DNA from: Oscillospiraceae bacterium
GTDB lineage: Bacteria > Bacillota > Clostridia > Oscillospirales > UBA644
Assembly (NCBI GenBank): GCA_015067305.1
Contig: SVMT01000009.1
Span: 24,351-88,350 of the forward strand
Reading direction: 5' to 3'
Length of the DNA stretch: 64,000 nucleotides
The translations under genes were made by a program, and so were the position numbers. Below are positions 24,634 through 33,143 of this stretch, piece by piece (the stretch's first letter is position 1; every line of letters begins with the position of its first letter). The notes under the pieces are model-generated. The model saw only the letters and a program-made list of their open reading frames with translations, was not told the origin of the DNA and made no database searches.

Positions 24634-25851
24634 TTAATAGTTTTCAGCTCTGAGAGAGAAGTAGTCCTTCGGATGAGCGCAAACGGGACAAACTTCGGGA
24701 GCTTTTTCTCCGTAATGGATATGACCGCAGTTGAGGCAGATCCAAACTTTGCTTTCGCTCTTTTCAAAAACTTTAGCTTCTTTTACATTAGCAAGGAGCT
24801 TGAGATATCTTTCTTCGTGTTCCTTTTCGATTTTTGCAACACCTGCGAAAAGATTTGCGATGTAATCAAAACCTTCTTCACGAGCTTCTTTTTCAAATCT
24901 TGCGTACATGTCTGTCCATTCGTAGTTTTCGCCATTGGCAGCATCTTCAAGATTCTGTTCTGTAGGACCTATGCCATTGTGAAGAAGTTTGAACCAAATC
25001 TTCGCATGTTCTTTTTCGTTGTTTGCTGTCTCTTCAAAGATCTGAGCGATCTGAACATAACCGTCTTTCTTTGCTTTGGACGCATAATAAGTGTACTTAT
25101 TTCTTGCCTGAGATTCTCCGGAGAAAGCCTCCTGGAGGTTTTTTTCTGTTTTTGAGCCTTTGAGTTCCATGTTTATATCTCCTTTATTTATAGTATTTTC
25201 TGTATTTTCAGCACCGATCTTAACAAAGACCGAAGCAGGCTGCTGACATATGGGACAAGTAAAATCATCGGGAAGGACATCTGAATTGTGGACATATCCG
25301 CAAACGGAACATTTATAGGATATTCCAGTAGATTCAGGTTCATCCTTCTTTTCTGAATAAGTGGGGGCCGCTTTGGGCGCTGTTCCCTTACGGAATTTTC
25401 TGTAATACGCATATGTCATGCTGCCTGAATCGCTAAAAGATTTTGCATCCACAACAGTTGCGATGAACATCGTATGAGTACCCAGATCCTGAGCCGATTC
25501 TATCTCGCAGGACAAAACGGCATTTATTCCCTCGGTAAGATACGGTATACCGTTGAGATCACGCTCATATTTCACTTTTTCATACTTATTGGTATCCCGT
25601 CCGCTTTTGAATCCGAAAGTTCCGATAGTTTCGGCAGGAACATTTTCATCAAACACGGAAACGGTGTACTTACCTGATTCAAAAAGCATATCATGTGTAA
25701 GATTAGACTTAGCTACAACAGTACTGATCTTCATAGGTTTTGATGTGACCTGCATGACTGTATTGACAACACAGCCGTTATCCTTACCGTCAAGAGTTGT
25801 ACCGATAACAAAAAGTCCGTAGCTTAATTTAAAAATTGCTGTAGTATCCAT
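24634..25851 (-). CDS. flavin reductase-rubredoxin-rubrerythrin fusion
   Basis: 405 aa. Residues 1-165: FMN-binding split-barrel flavin reductase. Residues ~178-212: rubredoxin (CSVCGY and CPICQQ). Together these match the Moorella high-molecular-weight rubredoxin Hrb. Residues 228-405: complete rubrerythrin with ferritin-like diiron helices ([33 protein letters not shown]) and a C-terminal rubredoxin (CLNCGH, CPVCAH). Rubrerythrin reduces peroxide in anaerobes using electrons via rubredoxin, so the fusion puts reductase, carrier and peroxidase on one chain. The linker is encoded by what looks like a former gene junction with its own ribosome site (see 25168-25184). SD AAGGAGG before ATG. Confidence 0.93.
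   Translation of the reverse strand: MDTTAIFKLSYGLFVIGTTLDGKDNGCVVNTVMQVTSKPMKISTVVAKSNLTHDMLFESGKYTVSVFDENVPAETIGTFGFKSGRDTNKYEKVKYERDLNGIPYLTEGINAVLSCEIESAQDLGTHTMFIATVVDAKSFSDSGSMTYAYYRKFRKGTAPKAAPTYSEKKDEPESTGISYKCSVCGYVHNSDVLPDDFTCPICQQPASVFVKIGAENTENTINKGDINMELKGSKTEKNLQEAFSGESQARNKYTYYASKAKKDGYVQIAQIFEETANNEKEHAKIWFKLLHNGIGPTEQNLEDAANGENYEWTDMYARFEKEAREEGFDYIANLFAGVAKIEKEHEERYLKLLANVKEAKVFEKSESKVWICLNCGHIHYGEKAPEVCPVCAHPKDYFSLRAENY
25168..25184 (-). promoter_or_regulatory. internal ribosome site and start codon for standalone rubrerythrin
   Basis: Within the fusion frame, AAGGAG is followed after 8 bases by ATG encoding [11 protein letters not shown], the usual rubrerythrin N-terminus. 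This would give a separate 178-aa rubrerythrin (24634-25170) in addition to the fusion, or is a relic of two genes joined by loss of a stop codon. Confidence 0.75.
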
Positions 25852-25900
25852 ATTTATACCTCCTTAATTTATTATTCTCTTTTTTTGTTTGTTTTACTCA

Positions 25901-26377
25901 TTATTTCAATTTGAGTTCCATAAATCTGCGTTGTGTGGTCATTCCCATTTTTTCATAGAAAGCCATTGCAGACTCGTTGAATTCCCATACATTGAGTTCG
26001 ATATTGTCGCAGTCCAATTCTACAGCAAGTTTCTTTACTTCTTCAAATAGAATTGTTCCCACATGTTTTCCTCTTGATTCGGAATCCACACAGATATCGT
26101 CAATATAAAGCGACTTGTAAGGCTGAACTACCGAAGTTTCAAAGCATTTGACTTTACAAAAAGCATATCCGTGAACTTTTTCGTTTTCATCCTCTGCCAC
26201 AAGAATTGCAAAATCCTTCATGCAGATAAGTTCTTCAAATTCGTTTTGTGTATATTTTTTTGACGCAGGCTTGAATATATCCGGTCTGCCGTCATGATGA
26301 ATGGACGCAACCTGGTACAAAAGTTTGGAGACGATATCTCCGTCTGCAGGACGGGCACGTCTGACAGTTAAATTCAT
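25901..26377 (-). CDS. GNAT acetyltransferase
   Basis: 158 aa from ATG at 26377, which overlaps the TGA of the upstream TraX gene as ATGA; the longer frame would need a TTG start. GNAT features: VRRARPADGDIVSKLL at the start, DDICVDSESRGKHVGTILFEE as the acetyl-CoA loop, and ELNVWEFNESAMAFYEKMGM as motif B. Substrate unknown. Translationally coupled to the TraX-family membrane protein. Confidence 0.88.
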   Translation of the reverse strand: MNLTVRRARPADGDIVSKLLYQVASIHHDGRPDIFKPASKKYTQNEFEELICMKDFAILVAEDENEKVHGYAFCKVKCFETSVVQPYKSLYIDDICVDSESRGKHVGTILFEEVKKLAVELDCDNIELNVWEFNESAMAFYEKMGMTTQRRFMELKLK

Positions 26378-27084
26378 AGTATTGACCCCCAATTACAGAT
26401 CGCCCACAGTACAAGCATATGAAGCGGATAGTAGATATAAAACAGATATTTCAGTGACGGACCTTTTTTGCCGTTATACAGCATCAGTAACGGAATTGAA
26501 AGACAACCTGCAAGCTGAATATAGTTTATATAGAAATATTCAAATCCCATAAAGAAAACCGCATCGAAATACGCCGTCACAAAAACAAAAATGTAAACGC
26601 CTAAAGGATAAAGGATTCCTTTGACCTTGCTGTCTCTGCCGTGATAAAAAGCGTAAATCAGCAAAACACCGATATAGCTCCAGTCGCAGTCAACAACTAT
26701 AGCAATAATGACTGACAGCAGATAAACAGGGACTCTGAACGAATCCGACCGAAACTTTTCTTTAAGGATATCGCTCGCCCAGATTCCGCAAAAACCGATA
26801 AGTAAAGTGAACATTACGTTCATTTCGTTATCCAGAAGCAATCGGTACGGAATCTCTGAGATCAGAGCAAAAACTGCAAGCCTTTGGGAATATTTTTTCT
26901 TATCACGAGTATGAACATATCCTTCACCGATAAAAAAGCACATTATCGGCATAGTTAAACGTCCGACGGTCCGAAGAATTATGTTATAAGGGAATAGGAC
27001 ATCTCCCATAGGGAAAAATACTGCTCCGATATGATCAAGAGTCATTGCAATAATTGCTATTATTTTCAAAACAAATGAACTCAT
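26374..27084 (-). CDS. TraX-family membrane protein
   Basis: 236 aa from ATG with GGGAG 8 bases upstream (an in-frame TTG nine codons earlier is less likely). Seven to eight hydrophobic helices. The family start LKIIAIIAMTLDHIGAVFF with the DH pair and FFIGEGYVHTRDKKKY match TraX/acyltransferase-3-like proteins; TraX of F plasmid acetylates pilin, while chromosomal Firmicute members have no settled role. Heads an operon with GNAT and perhaps the rubrerythrin fusion. Confidence 0.88.
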   Translation of the reverse strand: MSSFVLKIIAIIAMTLDHIGAVFFPMGDVLFPYNIILRTVGRLTMPIMCFFIGEGYVHTRDKKKYSQRLAVFALISEIPYRLLLDNEMNVMFTLLIGFCGIWASDILKEKFRSDSFRVPVYLLSVIIAIVVDCDWSYIGVLLIYAFYHGRDSKVKGILYPLGVYIFVFVTAYFDAVFFMGFEYFYINYIQLAGCLSIPLLMLYNGKKGPSLKYLFYIYYPLHMLVLWAICNWGSIL

Positions 27085-27115
27085 CCACATCACTCCCGAA
27101 GCATTTTCCAATATA

Positions 27116-27144
27116 ATTATACATCATTTCTTTTCCGTTGTCAA
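27116..27144 (-). promoter_or_regulatory. promoter of TraX operon
   Basis: Minus strand TTGACA, 17-bp spacer, TATAAT; divergent from the AraC promoter 30 bases away. Confidence 0.8.
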
Positions 27145-27173
27145 GAGATAAAATTGAAAAATTCGTAAAGGTA

Positions 27174-27202
27174 TTGACTTTTAACGATTTTCATGTTAAT
27201 AT
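27174..27202 (+). promoter_or_regulatory. promoter of second AraC-family gene
   Basis: TTGACT, 17-bp spacer, TAATAT; 33 bases before the start codon. Confidence 0.7.
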
Positions 27203-27235
27203 GTATATATACCGATAAAAAAGAGGACTATCAAC

Positions 27236-28102
27236 ATGAAAAAAGACCCCTCACATCAGATTCTGGAATTTACAGAAAATGAAGAATTACTATTTATAGC
27301 ACCTCATAAAAGAAAACAGGATAAAAGCCTTGGTACGACTTTATGGCACGAGCAGATAGAAATAAAACTATTCTATTCTGCGGGAGATGAGGTACTGATC
27401 GGAAATCAACTTTACATAACAGAACCGGGAAATATCTACGTGATAAACTCATGTGAACCCCACAGTTCACCAAAAACTCAGGACTCAACAGATTATCACA
27501 TGCTGATAATAGATATTGCAAAAATCCCGACGCTCCCGAACAGTTCAGTATTTCAAACAATATCAGCAGTCTGTAAAGGAGAGCTTTTATTCAACAATCG
27601 AATAAAGAAATCTGAATATCTACAAAAACTCATTGAAGAGCTTGTGGAAAATCATGAGAACAATAAAGGAATATTTGATTTGAAAAGTTTCGGGCTTTTA
27701 CTCCTTATTCTGAATGAGCTTGTGGAGAAGGAATCCGTAAAATGGAAACCTGAAATATCAAGGAAAAACATTATAAATTACACGAAAAAGCTCTCCCCCG
27801 CCATTGAACTCATAAATAACAAATATACAGAAAAGATACCGCTGTCAGTCCTTGCAGATGCTTGCGGTCTTAACGAAAAGTATTTCTGCAAAGTTTTCCG
27901 TCTTCTGACGGGAACAACTGCCATTGAATATATAAACAATCTGAGAATAAACAAAGCGGAAGTCCTTATTTCAACAACAGATATGTCATTGCTTGAGATC
28001 GCAGAAAAATGCGGTTTTGCGGAGTTATCATATTTCAGCAAAAAATTCAAAGATATCAAAGGTTACACGCCTACAACTGCAAGAAAAAATAAAGGTTATT
28101 AA
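27236..28102 (+). CDS. AraC-family transcriptional regulator
   Basis: 288 aa. N-terminal cupin-type sensor (LWHEQIEIKLFYSAGDEVLI and VINSCEPHSS) and C-terminal AraC double HTH (LADACGLNEKYFCKVFRLLT, then IAEKCGFAELSYFSKKFKD, ending GYTPTTARK). Ribosome site AGAGGA before ATG. It lies just upstream of, and on the same strand as, a DegT-family aminotransferase with its own promoter, which is a likely target. Confidence 0.9.
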   Translation: MKKDPSHQILEFTENEELLFIAPHKRKQDKSLGTTLWHEQIEIKLFYSAGDEVLIGNQLYITEPGNIYVINSCEPHSSPKTQDSTDYHMLIIDIAKIPTLPNSSVFQTISAVCKGELLFNNRIKKSEYLQKLIEELVENHENNKGIFDLKSFGLLLLILNELVEKESVKWKPEISRKNIINYTKKLSPAIELINNKYTEKIPLSVLADACGLNEKYFCKVFRLLTGTTAIEYINNLRINKAEVLISTTDMSLLEIAEKCGFAELSYFSKKFKDIKGYTPTTARKNKGY

Positions 28103-28166
28103 CTTATTTCAAGATCAAAAAGGCTTAAAAAGTGAAAATAGTATAAAATTTGATTACTATCGTCTA

Positions 28167-28195
28167 TTGACTTTTGTGTAAAAATGCGATATCAT
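28167..28195 (+). promoter_or_regulatory. promoter of DegT aminotransferase gene
   Basis: TTGACT, 17-bp spacer, TATCAT; the start codon is 39 bases downstream. Confidence 0.65.
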
Positions 28196-28234
28196 ATATA
28201 TTGAAGAATATAATTCCAAAGGAGCGCTCAATAT

Positions 28235-29557
28235 ATGATAAATGAAAAATTAGCAATTTTCGGCGGACCAAGATGTGTACCTGAAGATGTTCCCGAACAG
28301 GAACTTTTCGGCTGGCCTTATATCAACAAGGAAATCGAAGATGCTGTTCTTGACGTAATCAGAAGAAACGCAATGTCAAGCACGGAGATCACAGTTGAAT
28401 TTGAAAAAGAATTTGCCGCATGGCAGCAGAGAAAATACGGTATTGCATACTGCAACGGTACACTTTCTCTTCAGGCTGCAATGTTCGGCATAGGTCTCGG
28501 CGCAGGCGATGAGATCATTATCCCAACAAAAACATATTGGGCATCTGCTATTTCCGCAATGACACTCGGTGCATCCATTGTTTTTGCAAATGTTGATCCC
28601 AATAATCTTTGCCTTGACCCCAACGACCTTGAAAGATGCCTCAGCCCCAGAACAAAGGCAATAATGGTAGTTCATTACGGTGGACATCCTGCAGAAATGG
28701 ATAAAATATGCAACTTCGCAAAGAAACACAACATCAAAGTTATTGAAGACGTTTCCCATGCACAAGGCGGTAAATTCAAAGGCAAAATGCTCGGTACTTT
28801 CGGTGATGTTGCCGCAATGTCACTTATGTCATGGAAATCCTTCTCTTGCGGTGAACTTGGCGTACTCGTAACAGATGACAGAACCATCTACGAAAGGTCT
28901 CTTGCTTATTCCCATTACGAAAGAAATAAGCCCGAATTCATCACCGAAACAGAAGAACTCAAACCATTCTACCATCTGCCACTCGGCGGCATGAAAGGCA
29001 GAGTAAATCAAGTCTCAACCGCTATCGGCAGAGTCAGACTTAAAGACTACGACGAAAAGATTGCAGAGATCAGAAAAGCAATGAACTATTTCTGCGACCT
29101 TATGGAAGGCGTAAAAGGATTCAGAAACATCAGAGTGGACGAAAAAGACGGTTCCGATATGGCAGGCTGGTACTCCCCCAACATTCTTTATATTCCCGAA
29201 GAATTGGGTGGTCTTTCCGAAGAAAAATTCCTTGAAGCTCTAAAAGCAGAAACAGGTTACAGCGGATACAGCGGCGCAAACAACTGTCTGCACACCCACA
29301 ATATGCTCCAGGACTATGACGGTCTTCACACGGGCAAACCTTCAAGGATCCTCTTCGCAGACAGAGATGTGAGAGAACTTGACAAAGCACTTGAGCCTTC
29401 CGAAAAGATACGCACATTGTCAATTCCCTGGTTTAAAGTCTACAAACCCGAATATATAGAAATGTACGCAAACGGATACAAAAAAGTCGTTGCACATTAC
29501 AGGGAGCTTCTTGATGAAAATCAGGACAGCGATGTCGGCGGCATCTGGCACCACTGA
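28235..29557 (+). CDS. DegT/DnrJ/EryC1/StrS-family PLP aminotransferase
   Basis: 440 aa, slightly longer than typical members. AYCNGTLSLQAAMFGIGLGAGDEIIIP is the cofactor-binding region (written here as adjacent short segments AYCNGTLSLQ and AMFGIGLGAGDEII), EDVSHAQGG contains the PLP-ring Asp, and MSWKSFSCGELG holds the probable Schiff-base lysine. Family members transaminate keto-sugars or inosose; no sugar-nucleotide genes adjoin it, so the substrate is open. AAGGAGCGC precedes ATG. An AraC regulator lies directly upstream. Confidence 0.9.
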   Translation: MINEKLAIFGGPRCVPEDVPEQELFGWPYINKEIEDAVLDVIRRNAMSSTEITVEFEKEFAAWQQRKYGIAYCNGTLSLQAAMFGIGLGAGDEIIIPTKTYWASAISAMTLGASIVFANVDPNNLCLDPNDLERCLSPRTKAIMVVHYGGHPAEMDKICNFAKKHNIKVIEDVSHAQGGKFKGKMLGTFGDVAAMSLMSWKSFSCGELGVLVTDDRTIYERSLAYSHYERNKPEFITETEELKPFYHLPLGGMKGRVNQVSTAIGRVRLKDYDEKIAEIRKAMNYFCDLMEGVKGFRNIRVDEKDGSDMAGWYSPNILYIPEELGGLSEEKFLEALKAETGYSGYSGANNCLHTHNMLQDYDGLHTGKPSRILFADRDVRELDKALEPSEKIRTLSIPWFKVYKPEYIEMYANGYKKVVAHYRELLDENQDSDVGGIWHH

Positions 29558-29605
29558 TATGAAAAACAATAAAATAGAATATATTTGAATTAAAACAAAA
29601 CAATC

Positions 29606-29636
29606 GGGAAAAACCAATTTCACAATGGTTTTTCCC
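29606..29636. terminator. bidirectional terminator between aminotransferase and proA
   Basis: 11-bp perfect stem GGGAAAAACCA/TGGTTTTTCCC with a 9-base loop; A/T-rich with T runs on the minus side. Confidence 0.75.
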
Positions 29637-29651
29637 AAAATTTATTATTTT

Positions 29652-30896
29652 CTATTTTCTGACCTGACCTTCACCGTAGATGCAGAATTTAACGGAAGTC
29701 AGTTCGTTAAGTCCCATAGGACCTCGTGCGTGCATTTTTTGAGTGGAAATACCTATCTCAGCGCCAAGTCCGAACTCAAAACCGTCAGTAAAACGTGTAG
29801 AAGCGTTCACATAGACGGCAGCTGCATCAACTTCACGCAGGAATTTCTGAGAATTGAGGTAATTATTTGTAATTATAGCCTCACTGTGACCTGTATTATG
29901 CTCATTTATATGAGAAATAGCTTCATCCACATCGGAAACTACCTTACAAGAGATGATAAGATCAAGGAATTCCGTGTAATAATCCTCATCTGTCGCAGGA
30001 GTACAGTCAATTATCTTCCGGGTGATCTCACAACCACGTATCTCAACATTTTTCTCATCAAGACGTTTTTTAGCCAGCGGTAAGAAAATTTCAGCAATAT
30101 CTTTATGGACAAGAAGGCTTTCAGCCGCATTGCAAACAGATGTTCTCTGAGTTTTTGCATTGTAAAGGATATCCAGCGCCATGTCTATATTGCAATCGGA
30201 ATCCACGTAAATATGGCAGTTACCTGTACCTGTTTCAATAACTGGGACTTTTGCATTTTCAACAACGGAACGGATAAGTCCTGCACCACCGCGAGGAATA
30301 AGAACATCGACATAATCAGTCAACTGCATAAGCGCAGTAGAAGTTTCACGGGAAGTATCCTCTATTACCTGAACGGCGTTTTCGTCAATGCCACAAGCGC
30401 TCAAAGCCTGACGCATGATATTACCGAGAGCAATGTTTGAACGGATCGCTTCCTTGCCGCCTCGGAGAATGACCGCATTACCTGATTTCAAAGTGAGTGC
30501 CGCCGCATCAACGGTAACATTGGGACGAGCTTCATAAATTATCGCAATAACTCCGAGAGGAACTCTTGTCTTTGCCACAAGAAGACCGTTGGGGCGTTTT
30601 TCCGCATGAATGACTTCTCCGATAGGATCAGCCAGCGCCGCAACTTGACCCACACCTTCGGCAATGCCTGCAATGCGTTTTTCGTCAAGCATGAGACGGT
30701 CAATCATATTGCTTTTCACGCCTGCGGAAGCTGCCGCCTCAATATCCTTTTTATTTTCGGAAATAATATAATCAGACTGTTTTACAAGTTCTTCAGCAAT
30801 AAGCTTAAGAGCTTCATTTTTTTTGTCGGTTGACAGTGCGGAAAGAGAATAAGAAGCTTTTTTTGCCGCAGCGCCGATATTATTCAGATATTCCAT
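29652..30896 (-). CDS. proA: gamma-glutamyl phosphate reductase
   Basis: 414 aa from ATG at 30896 (the longer frame to 30941 runs inside proB). Second step of proline synthesis, NADPH reduction of glutamyl phosphate. Aldehyde-dehydrogenase fold: MIDRLMLDEKRI, YEARPNVTVDAAALTLKSGN, ILRGGKEA, and the catalytic-cysteine region QRTSVCNAAESLLVH. C-terminal ALGAEIGISTQ-type segment (FGLGAEIGISTQKMHARGPM) is typical. It starts 4 bases after proB and is last in a four-gene operon. Confidence 0.96.
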   Translation of the reverse strand: MEYLNNIGAAAKKASYSLSALSTDKKNEALKLIAEELVKQSDYIISENKKDIEAAASAGVKSNMIDRLMLDEKRIAGIAEGVGQVAALADPIGEVIHAEKRPNGLLVAKTRVPLGVIAIIYEARPNVTVDAAALTLKSGNAVILRGGKEAIRSNIALGNIMRQALSACGIDENAVQVIEDTSRETSTALMQLTDYVDVLIPRGGAGLIRSVVENAKVPVIETGTGNCHIYVDSDCNIDMALDILYNAKTQRTSVCNAAESLLVHKDIAEIFLPLAKKRLDEKNVEIRGCEITRKIIDCTPATDEDYYTEFLDLIISCKVVSDVDEAISHINEHNTGHSEAIITNNYLNSQKFLREVDAAAVYVNASTRFTDGFEFGLGAEIGISTQKMHARGPMGLNELTSVKFCIYGEGQVRK

Positions 30897-30900
30897 AATT

Positions 30901-31677
30901 TCATTTACCTGCTTTCTGTGCCTTGAAAAGTGTTCCGACACGTTTTCCCTGAATTATATCGTAAATAACTTCAGGGTTACTGCCCGATGTGATATACATA
31001 TCGGTACCTGCCGCTGTCGCAATTTCCGCCGCATGGATCTTGGTTATCATACCACCGGTACCCTTATTGGAATTTGTATCACCTGCAAGACTTCTGATAT
31101 AATCGTCAATAACTTCAACAGTTCTTATGGGTCGTGCCATTTCGTTTTCGGACGGATTATCGTCATAAAGCGCATCCACATCGGTGAGTATTATAAGCTT
31201 ATCTGCGTCAATAAGTCTTGAAACAACTGCGGAAAGAGTATCGTTGTCACCAATCTTTATCTCTTCAACCTCAACGCTGTCGTTCTCGTTTACGATAGGT
31301 ATGCAATCATATTCCAACAAAGCGTTAAACGTATTTTTTACATTCTCGCTCATTTGAGGAACATCCATGACCTCTTTATTCAAAAGGATCTGTCCCACAT
31401 TGTAGCCGTAATCGGAGAAAAACTTATCATAAATTGACATAAGTTCACACTGACCAACAGCGGCAAGAGCCTGCTTCTTCTTGAGTTCGGATGGTTTTTC
31501 TTTCAAATGAAGCCTTGCCATACCTGCGACCTGAGCACCCGAAGAGACCAAAATGACTTGATTCCCCATACTTTTCACATCGGAAATAACACGAACAAGC
31601 TTATCTATATATCTGAGATTGAATTTTCCGCTGTCGTGGGTAAGAGTCGAAGAACCGACTTTGATAACTATTCTCAT
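30901..31677 (-). CDS. proB: glutamate 5-kinase (short form without PUA domain)
   Basis: 258 aa. First step of proline synthesis. Amino-acid-kinase fold: IVIKVGSSTLTHDSGKF, ILVSSGAQVAGM, IVNENDSVEVEEIKIGDNDTLSA as separate segments, and KGTGGMITKIHAAEIA. Many bacterial enzymes are about 370 aa with a C-terminal PUA domain; this one ends after the kinase domain, a variant seen in some bacteria. Coupled to proA. Confidence 0.95.
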   Translation of the reverse strand: MRIVIKVGSSTLTHDSGKFNLRYIDKLVRVISDVKSMGNQVILVSSGAQVAGMARLHLKEKPSELKKKQALAAVGQCELMSIYDKFFSDYGYNVGQILLNKEVMDVPQMSENVKNTFNALLEYDCIPIVNENDSVEVEEIKIGDNDTLSAVVSRLIDADKLIILTDVDALYDDNPSENEMARPIRTVEVIDDYIRSLAGDTNSNKGTGGMITKIHAAEIATAAGTDMYITSGSNPEVIYDIIQGKRVGTLFKAQKAGK

Positions 31678-31705
31678 AAAAAATATTTCCTTTCAAATGC
31701 CGTCA

Positions 31706-32644
31706 TTACGGCTTTGTAATTTCGGCAACCTGTCTGGAAACATAGCCACCGTTTTCCAACATTTCAAAACGGAAAGTTTTTCCGGAAGAAGTTTGGATAG
31801 CTTTCAACTGAGAAATGATCTCAGGAAGTGCTTTATATGTGTCAACAGTATCATGCATAAGGATAACTGCCGTTTTATAGGTTCTTGTAAGGCGTGTTTT
31901 TGCGCCACTGATGGCGTTGCTTATTATATTATCCACACCTGTCGCTGTAGTGAAATCTTCCGTGTCGATGTTCCAGTCGATAACCTCATAGCCTCTTGCA
32001 TAAAGTTCGGAAACGATCTCATAATAAGTATCCGTAGTTCCCGAATACTGTCCGCAGAAAAGCTTTGCGCTGTAAGTTCCGCTGGGGAGACGGACTATAT
32101 TGGGAGAATAACCTGAGATATCTTTGAGAAGAGCGACAACCTTGTCAAAATCCTCAAAATATGCTTCTTTTGACTTATAGATCTCAGAATATGAGTGATT
32201 ATAGCAATGAATCGCAAGGGTATGCCCCTCGTCAACGATCCTTTTTACGGCTTCACGGGCAACGGAACCGTTATTTACGACCTGAGAGCCCACTACAAAA
32301 AATGTTCCCTTAACACCTGCTTCATTGAGAATATCCAAGATCTTATGAGTATTGGAAGAAGTTCCGTCGTCAAAAGTCAAAAAAACTGTAGGTTCAGTTT
32401 TATAAGATGCCATTTTGCGCTCATAGACAAGTTCTTTTTCAATAGAATCTTTTTCTGCCGAAACGACATCAATGGATTCCTGCAAAGCGTTGATATCAGT
32501 TGAATATATTTCATTTCGCTGGATCATAGCGGCTTTTTCTTCTTCAAGCTTAGAAATACTGTTATTTGTTGAAAAAGTCAAAATGCCGAAAACCCCTGAA
32601 ACAAGGAGGGATATTGCAATTACAACTATACATAAAAATCGCAT
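31706..32644 (-). CDS. membrane-anchored polysaccharide deacetylase
   Basis: 312 aa. N-terminal membrane helix (residues 4-24), a coiled coil (about 28-78), then a NodB-type carbohydrate esterase 4 domain: FLTFDDGT with metal Asp93, the zinc histidine pair in HCYNHSYSE, VRLPSGTYS in place of the usual R-P-P-x-G, and LMHDT near the end. Probably removes acetyl groups from peptidoglycan or a surface glycan outside the membrane. It follows a small coiled-coil membrane protein by 11 bases and precedes proB. Confidence 0.88.
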   Translation of the reverse strand: MRFLCIVVIAISLLVSGVFGILTFSTNNSISKLEEEKAAMIQRNEIYSTDINALQESIDVVSAEKDSIEKELVYERKMASYKTEPTVFLTFDDGTSSNTHKILDILNEAGVKGTFFVVGSQVVNNGSVAREAVKRIVDEGHTLAIHCYNHSYSEIYKSKEAYFEDFDKVVALLKDISGYSPNIVRLPSGTYSAKLFCGQYSGTTDTYYEIVSELYARGYEVIDWNIDTEDFTTATGVDNIISNAISGAKTRLTRTYKTAVILMHDTVDTYKALPEIISQLKAIQTSSGKTFRFEMLENGGYVSRQVAEITKP

Positions 32645-32655
32645 AATACTACCCC

Positions 32656-32937
32656 CTAATTCTGATATGAAGCATATTCAGCTTCAAGAGCTTCAAGTTG
32701 TTTTTCAAGTTCGTTCAATTCAATCTCTTTTTGCTGTTTTTGGGAAACAAGATAAGAATAGCGGGAATCAAGATCATCAAGTTCTTTATCAAGATCACCT
32801 TTCAAATTAAGAGCTGTTGTATATTTTATAAACATAAAGAGGACAAGTACCAAAGATGCAAGTGCAAGCAATGCGAAGATCACTTTGCTTGTTTTGTTTG
32901 TTTTGCGTTTTCTGCCGTAAGTTACATAGCTTGGCAT
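32656..32937 (-). CDS. small membrane coiled-coil protein, FtsB/DivIC-like
   Basis: 93 aa. Basic N-terminus (YGRKRKTNKTSK), one membrane helix (about 19-38), then a long heptad-type coiled coil of Leu/Glu/Lys to the end. This is the layout of septum initiators FtsB/DivIC, but the short family motif is not clear, so it may only be a structural mimic. First gene of the operon with deacetylase and proBA; the deacetylase has a similar coiled coil, so the two may pair. Confidence 0.65.
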   Translation of the reverse strand: MPSYVTYGRKRKTNKTSKVIFALLALASLVLVLFMFIKYTTALNLKGDLDKELDDLDSRYSYLVSQKQQKEIELNELEKQLEALEAEYASYQN

Positions 32938-33005
32938 AATAAGTTCTCCGTTCTCCGACTATAGATTCAAATAAGACATCCGCATCGGAAAGATGTCTGT
33001 ATTTT

Positions 33006-33034
33006 ATTATAACACAGAAAAACAAAAATGTAAA
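33006..33034 (-). promoter_or_regulatory. promoter of DivIC-like/deacetylase/proBA operon
   Basis: Minus strand TTTACA, 17-bp spacer, TATAAT. Confidence 0.7.
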
Positions 33035-33086
33035 TAGGAACTACAATAGTTTCCAAAAAGTCCCAAATTCACCCGAATTTTCCCGC

Positions 33087-33119
33087 AAAAAAAGAACCCC
33101 CTTCATAAAAAGGGGATTC
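33087..33119 (-). terminator. terminator after CBM9-like gene
   Basis: Minus strand GAATCCCC/GGGGGTTC stem followed by seven T residues. Confidence 0.85.
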
Positions 33120-33143
33120 TCTGAGAGGTACAAAAAAGAGAAC

